From JBBQSF01 sp038214085 (GTDB lineage Bacteria > Bacteroidota > Bacteroidia > Bacteroidales > CG2-30-32-10), in contig JBBQSF010000039.1 of assembly GCA_038214085.1 (NCBI GenBank), positions 1-23,252 on the forward strand: a stretch of DNA of 23,252 bases, written 5' to 3'. The position numbers and the translations under genes are program-made. Of this stretch, positions 23,017 through 23,252 are shown in pieces (the stretch's first letter is position 1; every line of letters begins with the position of its first letter). The notes beneath the pieces were generated by a model. The model saw only the letters and a list, made by a program, of their open reading frames with translations. It made no database searches and was not told the origin of the DNA.

Positions 23017-23252
23017 ATGAAAAAGTTAGTTCTTACTTTGGTGATACTGATTGTTCTTTCAGCATCCGCTAATGCACAAATAATAAATGATTTCAGCGGA
23101 AACTGGTTTGGGAAATTCCCTTACAGTTCAATGGAGTTGAGAATGGCATTGATTATAACTAAAGATTCTGGCAGCTTAAAATCAACTTTAATAAGCATGG
23201 ATCAGGGCAATACTAAAATTGAAGCATCGCAAACTGATTTTGTAAACGATTC
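23017..23252 (+). CDS. Secreted protein start, possibly alpha/beta hydrolase (partial)
   Basis: The ATG at 23017 opens 78 codons that run off the right edge. Residues 1-21 (MKKLVLTLVILIVLSASANA) form a clear signal peptide with cleavage after the Ala-Asn-Ala. The mature start, NDFSGNWFGKFPYSSMELRM then LIITKDSGSLKSTLISMDQG, resembles the N-terminal region found before the hydrolase domain in some Bacteroidota secreted alpha/beta hydrolases, but the catalytic part is outside the window. The spacer 22868-23016 is AT-rich; it holds an imperfect -7 element (TTAATTTG, 22993-23000) and no strong terminator. Confidence 0.7.
   Translation, partial: MKKLVLTLVILIVLSASANAQIINDFSGNWFGKFPYSSMELRMALIITKDSGSLKSTLISMDQGNTKIEASQTDFVND

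Overview
The window is chromosomal DNA from a low-GC member of the Bacteroidota, most likely Bacteroidales-like. Four signs support this. Promoters follow the TTTG / TAnnTTTG pattern of the Bacteroidota primary sigma factor. Almost no gene has a Shine-Dalgarno sequence. A secreted protein ends in a type IX secretion (T9SS) sorting domain. RpoB (1268 aa), RpoC (1426 aa) and a DUF3467 protein next to rpoC look like those of Bacteroides relatives.

Layout. (1) 1-1242, minus strand: an MFS-type transporter whose reading frame is intact but runs off the left edge. (2) 1457-2947, plus strand: rpsU (S21), a XerC/D-type tyrosine recombinase, and a short hibernation factor HPF. (3) 3033-4898: a promoter fused to a terminator, then tRNA-Thr(UGU), tRNA-Tyr(GUA), tRNA-Gly(UCC), tRNA-Thr(GGU) and tuf, closed by a terminator. 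The tRNA and tuf order matches the thrU-tyrU-glyT-thrT-tufB operon of Escherichia coli. (4) 4915-16540: tRNA-Trp(CCA), secE, nusG, rplK, rplA, rplJ, rplL, rpoB, rpoC and a DUF3467 gene, ended by a two-way terminator. A 19-bp bulged hairpin lies between rplL and rpoB. (5) 16666-18750, minus strand: padR and a pspC-domain membrane protein, with a dyad over the padR promoter that is probably an autoregulatory operator. (6) 18790-21433, minus strand: rubrerythrin overlapping or abutting a secreted CotH-like protein with a P domain and T9SS tail. (7) 21557 to the right edge: a membrane histidine kinase with no visible partner regulator, then the first 78 codons of a secreted protein.

The central 15 kb is the transcription and translation core: elongation factor Tu, translocon subunit, transcription factor NusG, large-subunit stalk proteins and both large RNA polymerase subunits. 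The flanks are envelope and stress genes. I did not find an undescribed multi-gene system. The most interesting signals are regulatory: hpf is the only gene with a full Shine-Dalgarno, beside rpsU, whose product is reported to hide the anti-Shine-Dalgarno in related bacteria; a promoter starts inside the left arm of a terminator; rpoB begins with TTG; and RpoB has Thr instead of the usual Pro next to rifampicin cluster II. All functional statements rest on reading motifs by eye; no searches were run.
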